Assembly (NCBI RefSeq): GCF_014284125.1
Contig: NZ_JACOFX010000002.1
Coordinates: 124,001-188,000 of the forward strand
Length of the DNA: 64,000 nt
Direction of reading: 5' to 3'
DNA from: Undibacterium umbellatum
GTDB lineage: Bacteria > Pseudomonadota > Gammaproteobacteria > Burkholderiales > Burkholderiaceae_D
Numbering within the stretch: position 1 is the first letter of the stretch; every line of letters begins with the position of its first letter. The notes below the pieces were generated by a model. That model was not told where the DNA came from and ran no database searches. It worked only from the letters and a program-made list of their open reading frames with translations. Of this stretch, positions 45,007-56,789 are shown piece by piece. A program made the position numbers and the translations under genes.

Positions 45007-47163
45007 TTATACTCGTAAAAATTCTTCTTTATATCCCAGCCAGCGTTCCAGATGAGCAGCAACGGTGACAGGGTCATTTTTTAATAATTCATCAGCCAGA
45101 TTACGTGCCTTGTCCACCAGCCATTGATCGGTTTCCAGGTTGGCAAAGCGTAACATGGCTTCGCCGGATTGACGCGCACCGAGAAATTCACCGGGCCCGC
45201 GCAATTCCAGGTCCTTGCGCGCAATTTCAAAACCATCATTACTCTCGCGCATGGTGGCCAGCCTTTGCTTGGCAGTGCCACCCAGTGGGCCTTGATACAG
45301 CAACAGGCAGACGCTGGCTGCGGCACCACGGCCTACGCGGCCACGTAACTGATGCAATTGCGACAGGCCAAAACGTTCTGCATGTTCTATCACCATCAGG
45401 CTGGCATTCGGTACATCGACGCCAACTTCAATCACCGTGGTAGCCACCAGCACCTGACTGTCATTACGGATGAAGGCTTCCATGGTGGCGTGCTTTTCTG
45501 CCGGTTTGAGGCGACCATGTACCAGACCCACATTCAGTTCTGGCAGGGCGGCTGCGAGCATGGCATGGGTGTCGGTGGCGGTTTGCAGTTGCAGGGTTTC
45601 TGATTCTTCTATCAGCGGGCATACCCAGTAGACTTGCTTGCCTTCCTGCCCCGCTGCCTGCACGCGGGCAATGACTTCATCACGGCGATTCTGGTCGATG
45701 ACGCGGGTGACGATAGGTGTGCGGCCTGGCGGCAATTCATCGATGATGGACACCTCCAGATCAGCGTAGTAGGTCATCGCCAATGTGCGCGGGATAGGCG
45801 TGGCCGACATCATCAGTTGATGCGGCACCTTGCCAGCCTCGGTCTTGTTGGCCAGGTTCAGGCGCTGGCTGACGCCAAAGCGATGTTGTTCATCGACGAT
45901 GACCAGACCCAGCTTCTTGAATTGCACGCTGTCTTGTATCAGCGCGTGGGTGCCTATCACCAGTTGCGCTTCGCCGGAAGTGATGAGGGCATTGGCAGCG
46001 TCTTTCTCTTTTTTCTTCAGGCTGCCAGTCAGCCAGGCAGTTTTTACTCCCAGGGGTTCCAGCCAGGCAGCGATTTTTCTGAAATGCTGTTCCGCCAAAA
46101 TTTCTGTTGGTGCCATCAGCGCCGCCTGAAAACCATTGTCTATGGCTTGTGCGGCGGCCAGAGCTGCAACAATGGTTTTGCCGCTGCCTACGTCACCCTG
46201 CAACAGGCGCTGCATTGGGAAGGCTTCACGCAGATCATCACGTATCTCGGCCAGCACTTTTTCTTGTGACCTGGTCAGGGAAAATGGCAGGTTCAGCAGG
46301 AAGGCATTGCTGAGTTCACCCACCACTGGCAGGGCATTCGCACCTTTGCTGCGGCGGGTAATTTGTGCGCGCTTCAATGACAATTGCTGGGCCAGCAACT
46401 CATCAAATTTCATGCGCTCCCAGGCCGGGTGTTCGCGTTCTATCAGGCTATGTTGGTCTACATCTGATGGTGGATTGTGCAGGGTGCGTATGCTGCTTTC
46501 AAAATCCTGCAAATGCAGGTCGGCCAGCCGCGCGGGCGACAGGGTGTCGCGCCAGTTGACGCGTGTCATTGCATTGGCAATGGCCTTGCGCAATAAAGCT
46601 TGTGGCACACCTTCGCCGGACGGGTAGACGGGCGTCAATGCTGTTGGCAAAGGTGCGCCTTCATTGACGATCTTGTAGTGCGGATGCACCATCTCTGCAC
46701 CAAAAAAACCATGGCGTAATTCACCACGCGCCCGCACCCTTACACCTACGGCCATTTGCTTGGTCTGGTTGCCATAAAAATTCAGAAAGCGCAGCACGAC
46801 TTGCCCGCTATCATCCGCAATGGTGACCACCAACTGGCGGCGCGGGCGGTACTGGATATCGCATTCTGTAACCACACCCTCAACCTGCAAACTGCTGCCA
46901 CCGCGGAAAGAGGCATCGCGCATGCTGATAATTGCAGTTTCGTCTTCATACCGCATAGGCAGGTGCAAAACAAAATCTATGTCCTTGCGCAAGCCTAATT
47001 TGGCGAGTTTTTCACTGGCCTTGGCTGCAGTGTTAGCGGGGGTCTTGGCTTTTTTTGCAGGTTTTTTTGGGCTGGATTCAGGCAATGCATAGCCGCCAGC
47101 CAAGACTGCGTCAGCTTGTGTATTTTTTAACTCTGCACTTGCACTTTGGTCTTCAGCGGCCAT
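45007..47163 (-). CDS. recG: ATP-dependent DNA helicase RecG
   Basis: This 718-residue helicase remodels stalled replication forks. It has an N-terminal wedge domain (with LGLRKDIDFVLHLPMRYEDET), Walker A GDVGSGKTIVA, the RecG-type DEQH box VIVDEQHRFG, SATPIPRTLAM and the C-terminal TRG region with HQLRGRVGRG. A low-complexity N-terminal extension rich in A, K and P precedes the wedge. It is divergent from queA by 196 bp. Confidence 0.97.
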   Translation of the reverse strand: MAAEDQSASAELKNTQADAVLAGGYALPESSPKKPAKKAKTPANTAAKASEKLAKLGLRKDIDFVLHLPMRYEDETAIISMRDASFRGGSSLQVEGVVTECDIQYRPRRQLVVTIADDSGQVVLRFLNFYGNQTKQMAVGVRVRARGELRHGFFGAEMVHPHYKIVNEGAPLPTALTPVYPSGEGVPQALLRKAIANAMTRVNWRDTLSPARLADLHLQDFESSIRTLHNPPSDVDQHSLIEREHPAWERMKFDELLAQQLSLKRAQITRRSKGANALPVVGELSNAFLLNLPFSLTRSQEKVLAEIRDDLREAFPMQRLLQGDVGSGKTIVAALAAAQAIDNGFQAALMAPTEILAEQHFRKIAAWLEPLGVKTAWLTGSLKKKEKDAANALITSGEAQLVIGTHALIQDSVQFKKLGLVIVDEQHRFGVSQRLNLANKTEAGKVPHQLMMSATPIPRTLAMTYYADLEVSIIDELPPGRTPIVTRVIDQNRRDEVIARVQAAGQEGKQVYWVCPLIEESETLQLQTATDTHAMLAAALPELNVGLVHGRLKPAEKHATMEAFIRNDSQVLVATTVIEVGVDVPNASLMVIEHAERFGLSQLHQLRGRVGRGAAASVCLLLYQGPLGGTAKQRLATMRESNDGFEIARKDLELRGPGEFLGARQSGEAMLRFANLETDQWLVDKARNLADELLKNDPVTVAAHLERWLGYKEEFLRV

Positions 47164-47359
47164 GGGGTGTAAAATGGTGGGTTTTGCTGTTAGCTTACTT
47201 TTTTCAGGAAATTCACAAAACCTTGGGCTTCAGGCTGTTTGTCTGTGATCTTACCCGGGTTTGCTACGATAGTGTGCATTTTACTGGTATTTTATACAGT
47301 GTAAAGTAGCTTTATGTCTGTTTTTCCTGTTTTACCCTCGTTTTTTGTAGAATTTTTGC

Positions 47360-49535
<2,176 letters not shown>

Positions 49536-49660
49536 AATAGTTGTCTGATTAAATACGGTAAATAGTGATGGACTGATCAGTAATACGAATTATATTCAGG
49601 CCGCTTGCAGGCAAAATGGCGCTCTCGTCCGAGTGGACAAATGAATACTAGAGGTCTGAT

Positions 49661-51184
49661 ATGAATTATCATCCTGTCATTATTGCCGGCGGCGGCATTT
49701 CTGGTCTGTATTGCGCCTGGCGTCTGGCCTTGGCCGGGCAAAAAGTCGTGGTGCTGGAAGCCTCATCTGACCGCTGGGGTGGCCGCATAGAAACTGAAGA
49801 CCTGGATGGCTTCATCGCTGAATGGGGTCCGATGCGTTTCGAGCCCACCCTGCAGCCGCGTTTCGATAAGTTGTGCCGTGACCTCGGCGTCAAGCTGACT
49901 GAGTTCAGCGGCCCCGAAGGTGAAGAAGTCAACGCACCTACCTATGATTTGCCCGCTGAGGAAATGGGACTCAATTCCCTGCAATTATTGAAGCGCGGCA
50001 TCATGCTGGTTATGGGACAAGATCCGCAAGACCAGGCCTGGATAGATGCGCAAACCGAAGCCGATTACCAGCGCATGCGCAAGCATGCACAACTGAATGG
50101 CCAACCGCTGTGGAGCATGGGTTTCTGGAACGCCATGTCCGCCGAGGGTGCACTCAGCCATCTGGCATTGACCAAGCTGCGCGATACTGGCACTTTCTAT
50201 CACATGATCCCGGAAAACCTGAATGCGATCGAATGGATCATCTGGTGGCTGCGCGCCCTGAAAACCGTAGGACAGCAACTGGCCAGCGTGGATGGTGGGA
50301 CGGCAAAACTGACCGAGAGCCTGATGGCCAAATTGCGCAGCCTCAGCAATGTGACCCTGGCCGGTGGCCATATGCTGACCAGCTTCAAGCAAATCGCCAT
50401 GGGCCAGCCCAGGCTGGAGCTGGATGTGCATACCAAGAATGGCAATATACAGTTGCAGACCGACAGGCTGATCCTGGCTTTGCCAAGAATGCCGCTGGTA
50501 AAACTGGCGTCCTGCCTGCCTGAACACGTCTCCTCGCAACTGGATGCGGTCAATGGCTTCCCCATGTTGAAACTGTTCTTCGTGACAGATTCACCATGGT
50601 GGGATTATTCGCAGCGTCCGCAGCAATATGCGAGTTGCCTGCCTACCCGTGAAATCCATTATTTCCGCCGCCCGCAAGGTCAGGACAAGGATGGACATGG
50701 CATGGTCTTGCTGTACATGGACCGTCCATCGACAGAATTCTGGAAACACTATGTCATGGAAACCGACAAGCATGACCGCGCCGAGATCGACCAGAACGTC
50801 AAGATCGTCGATGCGTTCTCTTTGTTCGTCGCGCGCGATGTCAAACGCCTCGTCGATATCAAACGTTCCGGCTTGAAACTGACAGACCAGGCCCAGCACA
50901 TGTTTGAAGAAAAATCGCTGGAAGACACCCGTGACTTTATCAAGAACTCCATCGTCACCTATGGCATACGCGACTGGGCCAGGGCACCTTATGGAGCGGC
51001 CAATCACGGCTGGCAACCAGGGGTGCGTTCATGGAAGGTCATGGATGTTTTCAAGGCATTTGACTTTGGCAGCGGTGCCAAGAATATCCATATCGTTGGT
51101 GAGGCTTATTCCGATTACCAGGGCTTTGTTGAGGGAGCATTAAATACTTCGGAACTTGCTTTAGCAACCATACGGAGCAGTTAA
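49661..51184 (+). CDS. FAD-dependent amine oxidase family protein
   Basis: This 507-residue flavoprotein has the N-terminal dinucleotide motif IIAGGGISGLYCAWRLALAG and the amine-oxidase block RWGGRIET. C-terminally it has HIVGEAYSDYQGFVEGALNTSE, the family's FAD-contact region. It is related to monoamine and L-amino-acid oxidases. It could also be a desaturase or tryptophan-monooxygenase-like enzyme; the substrate is not readable. It stands alone between tgt and the DUF945 gene, with no recognised regulator. Confidence 0.85.
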   Translation: MNYHPVIIAGGGISGLYCAWRLALAGQKVVVLEASSDRWGGRIETEDLDGFIAEWGPMRFEPTLQPRFDKLCRDLGVKLTEFSGPEGEEVNAPTYDLPAEEMGLNSLQLLKRGIMLVMGQDPQDQAWIDAQTEADYQRMRKHAQLNGQPLWSMGFWNAMSAEGALSHLALTKLRDTGTFYHMIPENLNAIEWIIWWLRALKTVGQQLASVDGGTAKLTESLMAKLRSLSNVTLAGGHMLTSFKQIAMGQPRLELDVHTKNGNIQLQTDRLILALPRMPLVKLASCLPEHVSSQLDAVNGFPMLKLFFVTDSPWWDYSQRPQQYASCLPTREIHYFRRPQGQDKDGHGMVLLYMDRPSTEFWKHYVMETDKHDRAEIDQNVKIVDAFSLFVARDVKRLVDIKRSGLKLTDQAQHMFEEKSLEDTRDFIKNSIVTYGIRDWARAPYGAANHGWQPGVRSWKVMDVFKAFDFGSGAKNIHIVGEAYSDYQGFVEGALNTSELALATIRSS

Positions 51185-51407
51185 AACAGACTGAAGAAAA
51201 TACCTGAAAAGTGCGGGGATGGCGAGCTGGAACTTGCCATCCCTATTTTGATGGTAGGGCCAGGGCAAATGCCGGATTTTTCACATACTTAAGTCTGCTT
51301 TGTAGAATGCAAGAATGACAATCCAAAAGAAGCTTGCTACACTCCTCGCTGGCCACATTGGCTAAAGCCAAAAAATGGCATATCGGCAGTTTAAACGGAG
51401 AAAGTTT

Positions 51408-52868
51408 GTGAACAAAAGTATGAAATTGATCGCGGTGGTAGTGGTTTTGGCGGCGTCATATCCGGCAGCATCCTGGTACACCGGAAAACAGGTGGAAGCC
51501 AAACTGACAGAATCCAATGATCAGTCCAAGTTTTCTCCCTATGTCAAAGTGATCAAGCAAGATTATCAGCGTGGCGTGTTTTCATCGGTGCAAGAGACAA
51601 CGCTGGAATTGACACTGGCTAATCTCCCAGGCCTAAAAAAGCCTGATTTTCCTGGGCCAGATGCCGCAGATCAGTCAGATGACGATGTTGCAGAAGAGCC
51701 AGTAGATGCATCGGGAAGTGCAGCTGAAACTGTGCCTGCCCCAACAGAAAAAGCAGCCAAGCCTGTACAGCTGCGCTTTATCAATCGTATTCAGCACGGC
51801 CCCTTGCCTGGTTTTAGCGGATTTGGTGCAGCTTCCATCAAGACAGAGTTGGTTTTGGATGAAGAAACCAAGGCGCAACTTGCGAAGGTATTTGGTACAG
51901 CCAATCCGCTGGAGATTTCTGCCAAGCTGAACTACGGCGGTGGCGGTCGCGTCAATATTTCCAGCCCGGCATTTAATACTGTGCTTGAAAAGGATAAAGA
52001 AAAAGTCGTCTGGCAGGGTTTGACGATGGAAGTCGGCTTTGTTAAAGATTACAAAGATATCAATGTCAATTTCAACGCGCCCGGATTATCAGTAGATGGT
52101 GCAGATGGCCTGTCATTCAAACTGGGTGCAATTAGCTTGAAAGGCGATGTCAGCAGGGCTTATCCTGCCAACAGCCTTTATCTGGGCAAGACAGAAGCTT
52201 CGATCGCCAGCATCAATGTCACCGATCCTGAGGGGCCGCAAAAAAGCTTTACGCTGGAACAGTTCAAGCTGAGTACTGATGTCAGTATGAAAGATGAGTT
52301 GGTCGATTTGGCAGCAAAAATTGGTGTCAGCAAATTTGTTCTGGACCAGAAGGCTTTCAGTGACTTCCATTATGACTATGGTGTCAAGCGCCTGCACGGC
52401 CCATCGCTGGCGAAAATTTCTACTGCCTATACAAACGCGATGAGTGATCCAGAAAAGCTGGGGACGTTGAAAGTAGTATGGGATGAAGTCGCTCCGCTGA
52501 TTTTGCAAAAAGACCCAGAGTTGGTGCTGGAACGTCTGAGTGTGATGACAGCCGATGGAGAGGCCAAGCTGGTCGGTTCTGCCAAACTTGCTGGTGCCAC
52601 CGCAACTGATATCGCCAATCCCATAATGATGATTTCAAAAATACAAAGTAATCTGGATATCACTTTAACCGAGACATTGGTTGCTCAAATGGCTGGAACC
52701 TCGCAAAAAGACCCTGAAATGCAAAAGGCGGCGCTGGCTTCACTGAATCAGCAAATCTCGGCTTTTGAAGGACAAGGTTTTATCACGCGTAATGGCAAGA
52801 TGTTGAATTCCAAAATTGAATGGAAGCAAGGCAGTCTGTCAGTAAACGGTAAACCCTTTAGCCGTTAA
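51408..52868 (+). CDS. DUF945 (YdgA) family protein
   Basis: This 486-residue protein has a single N-terminal membrane helix or signal anchor (MKLIAVVVVLAASYPAASWY), followed by WYTGKQVEAKL, the typical opening of YdgA/DUF945 proteins, and a long beta-rich extracytoplasmic part. An acidic, proline-rich insertion lies at about residues 84-120. GTG 51408 has GGAG at 51397-51400, 7 bp away; ATG 51420 and an in-frame ATG at 51375 are alternatives. Function is unknown. A strong terminator follows. Confidence 0.85.
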   Translation: MNKSMKLIAVVVVLAASYPAASWYTGKQVEAKLTESNDQSKFSPYVKVIKQDYQRGVFSSVQETTLELTLANLPGLKKPDFPGPDAADQSDDDVAEEPVDASGSAAETVPAPTEKAAKPVQLRFINRIQHGPLPGFSGFGAASIKTELVLDEETKAQLAKVFGTANPLEISAKLNYGGGGRVNISSPAFNTVLEKDKEKVVWQGLTMEVGFVKDYKDINVNFNAPGLSVDGADGLSFKLGAISLKGDVSRAYPANSLYLGKTEASIASINVTDPEGPQKSFTLEQFKLSTDVSMKDELVDLAAKIGVSKFVLDQKAFSDFHYDYGVKRLHGPSLAKISTAYTNAMSDPEKLGTLKVVWDEVAPLILQKDPELVLERLSVMTADGEAKLVGSAKLAGATATDIANPIMMISKIQSNLDITLTETLVAQMAGTSQKDPEMQKAALASLNQQISAFEGQGFITRNGKMLNSKIEWKQGSLSVNGKPFSR

Positions 52869-52904
52869 AAATTACTTGTTTATGTAATAAATTGGCAGTG
52901 TAAA

Positions 52905-52946
52905 AAAACAGGCAATTCTCCAGGCTAACTGGCGATTGCCTGTTTT
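52905..52946 (+). terminator. Intrinsic terminator after the DUF945 gene
   Basis: AAACAGGCAAT (52905/06-52916) pairs perfectly with ATTGCCTGTTT (52935-52945), with an inner CCAG/CTGG pairing, followed by TTTTAATTT. It separates the DUF945 gene from yajC. The rest of the 52869-53138 gap should hold the yajC promoter, but no clear box was found. Confidence 0.88.
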
Positions 52947-53138
52947 AATTTCTGTGTACTGCTTTCTTTACAGATATCCTGACAATTTCGAGCAATTTGC
53001 ATGGGCGATGCTAAAATAGGGAGCTTTGCTGATTGAAAAATCAGAAAATGGTGTTATATACCGAGAATTGCAACTATTTGTATCCGGCTTCAAACATGGA
53101 GGCTGGTGATCTATTATTAAAATGACAGGAGTCTGAAC

Positions 53139-53465
53139 GTGTTTATTTCCAATGCTTATGCACAAGCAGCCGCTGGCGGCGATCTCCAGAGTAATCTGAT
53201 GAGTATGTGGCCTTTGCTCCTGATGGTAGCAGTGATGTATTTCCTCATGATACGTCCGCAAATGAAGCGTCAGAAAGAGCAAAGAACAATGATGGATGCT
53301 CTGGCAAAAAATGATGAAGTGGTCACGGCAGGCGGTATACTGGGTAAAGTGGTCAAGGTTAGCGATGCCTATGTCACTATCGAAGTTGCCAATGGAACAG
53401 AAGTCGTCGTGCAAAAAATGTCCATCACGATGATGCTGCCCAAGGGCACGATTAAAGCGATTTAA
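53139..53465 (+). CDS. yajC: Preprotein translocase subunit YajC
   Basis: This 108-residue protein has one membrane helix (about residues 24-42: WPLLLMVAVMYFLMI) followed by RPQMKRQKEQRTM and a small cytoplasmic domain, the YajC pattern. YajC joins SecDF as an accessory of the Sec translocon. The start is GTG at 53139, supported by ACAGGAG about 7 bp upstream. It leads the yajC-secD-secF operon. Confidence 0.96.
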   Translation: MFISNAYAQAAAGGDLQSNLMSMWPLLLMVAVMYFLMIRPQMKRQKEQRTMMDALAKNDEVVTAGGILGKVVKVSDAYVTIEVANGTEVVVQKMSITMMLPKGTIKAI

Positions 53466-53479
53466 TCAGCAAACAACGG

Positions 53480-53513
53480 CAACGCAGTCCAAAAAATAAT
53501 CTGGGCTGCGTTG
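53480..53513 (+). other. Hairpin between yajC and secD
   Basis: CAACGCAGTCCA (53480-53491) pairs with TGGGCTGCGTTG (53502-53513), 12 bp with one G-T wobble, 15 bp after yajC. A few T follow later. It could attenuate transcription or stabilise the yajC message relative to secDF. Confidence 0.5.
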
Positions 53514-53547
53514 TGCATTTTTAGCTTCCAATTATTTTCCCCCAATT

Positions 53548-55425
53548 ATGAATCGCTATCCACTCTGGAAGTACATACTGATTCTGATCGCCCTGGTGTT
53601 CGGTGCCATTTATACCGTGCCCAATTTCTTTGGCGAATCACCTGCAGTGCAAGTCAGTAGCGGTAAAGCCACCGTCAAAGTCGAAGCCGATATGACCGGC
53701 CGCGTTGAAAAAGCGCTGGAACAAGCCGGCTTGAAAAGCAAGGATATTTTCTACGAAAATAACGGCACACAAGGCACGGTACGCGCCCGTTTTGAAGATA
53801 CGGATACCCAGTTCAAAGCCAAAGCTATTTTGGAAAAAGCGCTGAATGCTGATCCGGCCGATCCTGCTTATACCCTGGCCTTCAATCTTTTGCCGAATAC
53901 CCCGAAGTGGTTGCAGAGCATGCATGCCTTGCCCATGTATCTGGGCCTGGATTTACGTGGCGGTGTGCATTTCCTCATGCAGGTCGATACCAAGGCTGTC
54001 ATGAACAAACGCATGCAAGGCTTGCTGTCCAGTGTGCGTGCCAATTTGCGTGAAAAAGAAGTCCGTCATGCAGGCCTGAGCCGTGAGGGTGATCTGATCA
54101 AGGTGAAATTCCGTGATGCAGAAGAGCGCATCAAAGCCAAGAAAGTGTTGACCTCCCAGATGCCTGACGTGGATTTGGTCGATACCGCTGGCACTGAAGG
54201 CACTGATTTTGGTTTGCAAGTCAAGCTGAAACCAAGTGCGCTGAAAGAAGTCATTTCTGAAGGTATCAAACAAAATATTACCGCCTTGTCCAAACGGGTG
54301 AATGAACTGGGCGTGGCTGAGCCCATCATTCAGCAACAGGGTGCTGACCGTATCGTCGTGCAATTGCCTGGCGTACAAGACGTTGCACGCGCCAAGAGTA
54401 TTATCAATCGCCTGGCCACGCTGGAAGTGCGCTTGCTGGATGAAAGTGTGATTGGCACAGTCGATGCCAATACAGCAGTTCCTTATGGTTCAGAAAAATT
54501 CATTTCCAACCGTGGTGAATATTTGATACTCACCAAAGATCCAGTCATTACTGGTGATGACATCACTAATGCAGCTTCCAGTTTTGATCAGAATCAGCAG
54601 CCAGCTGTCAGCGTAGACCTCAATGGCGACGGTGGCAAACGTATGGGTAATGCGACCAGCACACGCATAGGCAAACGCATGGCCATCGTGCTGTTTGAAA
54701 AAGGCAAGGGCGAAGTCTTGATTGCACCTACCATTAATGATGAATTGCGCAATCGCTTCATCATTACCGGCATGGGTTCTTCCTCTGCTGCTGGTGACCT
54801 GGCCTTGCTGCTGCGTGCTGGTTCGCTGGCTGCTCCTATGGAAATCATAGAAGAGCGCACCATAGGCCCGCAACTGGGGGTGGAAAACATCAAGCAGGGT
54901 CGCAATTCCACCATCTATGGTTTCGCTGCGATTGCCGTTTTCATGATGGCTTATTATCTGTTGTTCGGCTTCTTCAGTGTGCTGGCTTTGTCATTCAACG
55001 TGTTGTTGCTGGTGGCGATCTTGTCACTGATGCAGGCAACACTGACCTTGCCTGGCATTGCGGCGATTGCTCTGGCACTGGGTATGGCGATTGATGCGAA
55101 CGTGCTCATCAATGAGCGCATACGCGAAGAATTGCGTGCTGGCAAATCTCCGCAAAAAGCCATAGAAGAAGGTTTTGATCACGCCTGGGCAACAATTCTG
55201 GATTCCAACGTGACTACCCTCATCGTTGGTCTGGCCTTGCTGGTGTTTGGCTCTGGTGCGATACGTGGCTTTGCCGTGGTTCACTGTCTGGGTATTGTGA
55301 CTTCGATTTTCTCTTCAGTGTTTGTATCACGCGGTGTGGTCAATCTCTGGTATGGAAGAAAGAAAAAACTGACATCCATTTCAATTGGCCAAATCTGGAA
55401 ACCAACAGAAAACGCGTTGAAGTAA
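53548..55425 (+). CDS. secD: Protein translocase subunit SecD
   Basis: This 625-residue RND-type protein has an N-terminal helix, a large periplasmic P1 domain (with LGLDLRGGVHFLMQVD) and a C-terminal block of five helices with GMAIDANVLINERIREELRAG, the motif holding the proton-coupling aspartate. It uses proton-motive force to pull proteins across the membrane. secF follows by 33 bp. Confidence 0.97.
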   Translation: MNRYPLWKYILILIALVFGAIYTVPNFFGESPAVQVSSGKATVKVEADMTGRVEKALEQAGLKSKDIFYENNGTQGTVRARFEDTDTQFKAKAILEKALNADPADPAYTLAFNLLPNTPKWLQSMHALPMYLGLDLRGGVHFLMQVDTKAVMNKRMQGLLSSVRANLREKEVRHAGLSREGDLIKVKFRDAEERIKAKKVLTSQMPDVDLVDTAGTEGTDFGLQVKLKPSALKEVISEGIKQNITALSKRVNELGVAEPIIQQQGADRIVVQLPGVQDVARAKSIINRLATLEVRLLDESVIGTVDANTAVPYGSEKFISNRGEYLILTKDPVITGDDITNAASSFDQNQQPAVSVDLNGDGGKRMGNATSTRIGKRMAIVLFEKGKGEVLIAPTINDELRNRFIITGMGSSSAAGDLALLLRAGSLAAPMEIIEERTIGPQLGVENIKQGRNSTIYGFAAIAVFMMAYYLLFGFFSVLALSFNVLLLVAILSLMQATLTLPGIAAIALALGMAIDANVLINERIREELRAGKSPQKAIEEGFDHAWATILDSNVTTLIVGLALLVFGSGAIRGFAVVHCLGIVTSIFSSVFVSRGVVNLWYGRKKKLTSISIGQIWKPTENALK

Positions 55426-55458
55426 GCGCCCAGCCAAACAAGAATACAGGGATTCATT

Positions 55459-56481
55459 ATGGAATTATTTCGCATTAAAAAAGACATTCCTTTCATGCGC
55501 CATGCGCTGATTTTCAATGTCGTTTCTGCTCTGACCTTTGTTGCAGCTGTGTTTTTTCTGCTGCACAAGGGTCTGCACTTCTCGGTGGAGTTTACTGGTG
55601 GTACTGTCATGGAGGTGACTTACCCCAAGGCCGCCAATGTTGATGCGATACGGCACACAGTAGAGGAACTGGGTTTCACTGATTCACCAGTGCAAACCTT
55701 TGGCAAGGCACAGGACGTTGTCATTCGTTTGCCTGAAACCAAAAAGGATGCCAAGACCAGTCCTGCTGATACGGTGTTTGAAGCACTGTGCAAAATCGAA
55801 AAGGGCAGTCTGACGAAAGTCCCGGCCAGTGCGGAAAGTGGCACTACATCTGAAAAACTGGCTTGTCAGGATGCAGACAAAAAAGAACTGGTGAAATTGC
55901 AGCGCGTTGAGCTGGTTGGTGCGCAGGTTGGTGATGAACTGGCACACGATGGTTTGATGGCCCTGTTGTTCGTGGTATTGGGCGTGATGCTGTATCTGGC
56001 CATACGCTTTGAATGGAAGTTTGCGGTAGCCGCGATTGTCGCCAACTTGCATGACGTCATCATCATCCTGGGCTTTTTTGCCTTCTTTGAATGGGAATTC
56101 AACTTGTCGGTACTGGCTGCCGTGTTGGCGGTATTGGGCTACTCGGTGAATGAGTCTGTGGTTATTTTCGATCGTATCCGTGAAAACTTCCGCAAGCAGC
56201 GCAAGATGTCTGTCACTGAAGTCATCGACAATGCTATTACCAGCACCATCTCACGTACTATCATCACCCACGGCTGTACCCAGTTGATGGTATTGTCGAT
56301 GTTGTTGATTGGCGGCCCGACTTTACATTATTTTGCAGTTGCACTGACGATAGGTATTCTGTTCGGTATTTACTCATCGGTTTTCGTGGCGGCAGCGATT
56401 GCCATGTGGCTGGGCGTCAAGCGTGAAGATCTGATCAAGCCCGTCAAGGAAAAAGACGATACAGATGGCGCAGTTGTATAA
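55459..56481 (+). CDS. secF: Protein translocase subunit SecF
   Basis: This 340-residue partner of SecD has FRIKKDIPFMRHALIFN at the N-terminus, the FSVEFTGGTVMEV block, and GYSVNESVVIFDRIREN in the membrane part. The periplasmic domain is longer than in E. coli near residues 95-145 and contains two cysteines (EALCKIE and KLACQDA), which could form a disulfide. It is the last gene of the operon. Confidence 0.96.
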   Translation: MELFRIKKDIPFMRHALIFNVVSALTFVAAVFFLLHKGLHFSVEFTGGTVMEVTYPKAANVDAIRHTVEELGFTDSPVQTFGKAQDVVIRLPETKKDAKTSPADTVFEALCKIEKGSLTKVPASAESGTTSEKLACQDADKKELVKLQRVELVGAQVGDELAHDGLMALLFVVLGVMLYLAIRFEWKFAVAAIVANLHDVIIILGFFAFFEWEFNLSVLAAVLAVLGYSVNESVVIFDRIRENFRKQRKMSVTEVIDNAITSTISRTIITHGCTQLMVLSMLLIGGPTLHYFAVALTIGILFGIYSSVFVAAAIAMWLGVKREDLIKPVKEKDDTDGAVV

Positions 56482-56590
56482 GTATTTTGTCAGTGCTTGG
56501 CTTAAACAGCTTTTGTAAACACCTTGTTTAAGTACTTTGCTGAAAATACCTAATTGTGTCTCTTCCATGTAACGGAAGGTATCTAAAATG

Positions 56591-56616
56591 AAAGCCAGCC
56601 TGTGTGCTGGCTTTTT
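56591..56616 (+). terminator. Intrinsic terminator after secF
   Basis: AAAGCCAGC (56591-56599) pairs perfectly with GCTGGCTTT (56606-56614) around CTGTGT, followed by further T. It lies about 110 bp beyond secF. The remainder of the 56482-56789 gap shows no gene and should contain the efflux operon promoter. Confidence 0.88.
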
Positions 56617-56789
56617 CTTTGTTAGCATTCAAGTCTGAACTTTTTGTTGTTGTACCGAGTCTCAGAGGCGATTGCAAAACGAAGCGCAAGAACGAAACTA
56701 TCAAGTAGCTGTCAATCAAGCCAGTGGAAGTAGCTGGCTGCGTTATGCAAATGTCTGTTGGACGCACCTCTGCACTGGATAAAAATAAT

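Noticed and set aside
56482..56590. Small gene after secF
   Set aside because: Short frames here have no ribosome site or conserved pattern. The stretch is treated as secF 3' region and terminator.
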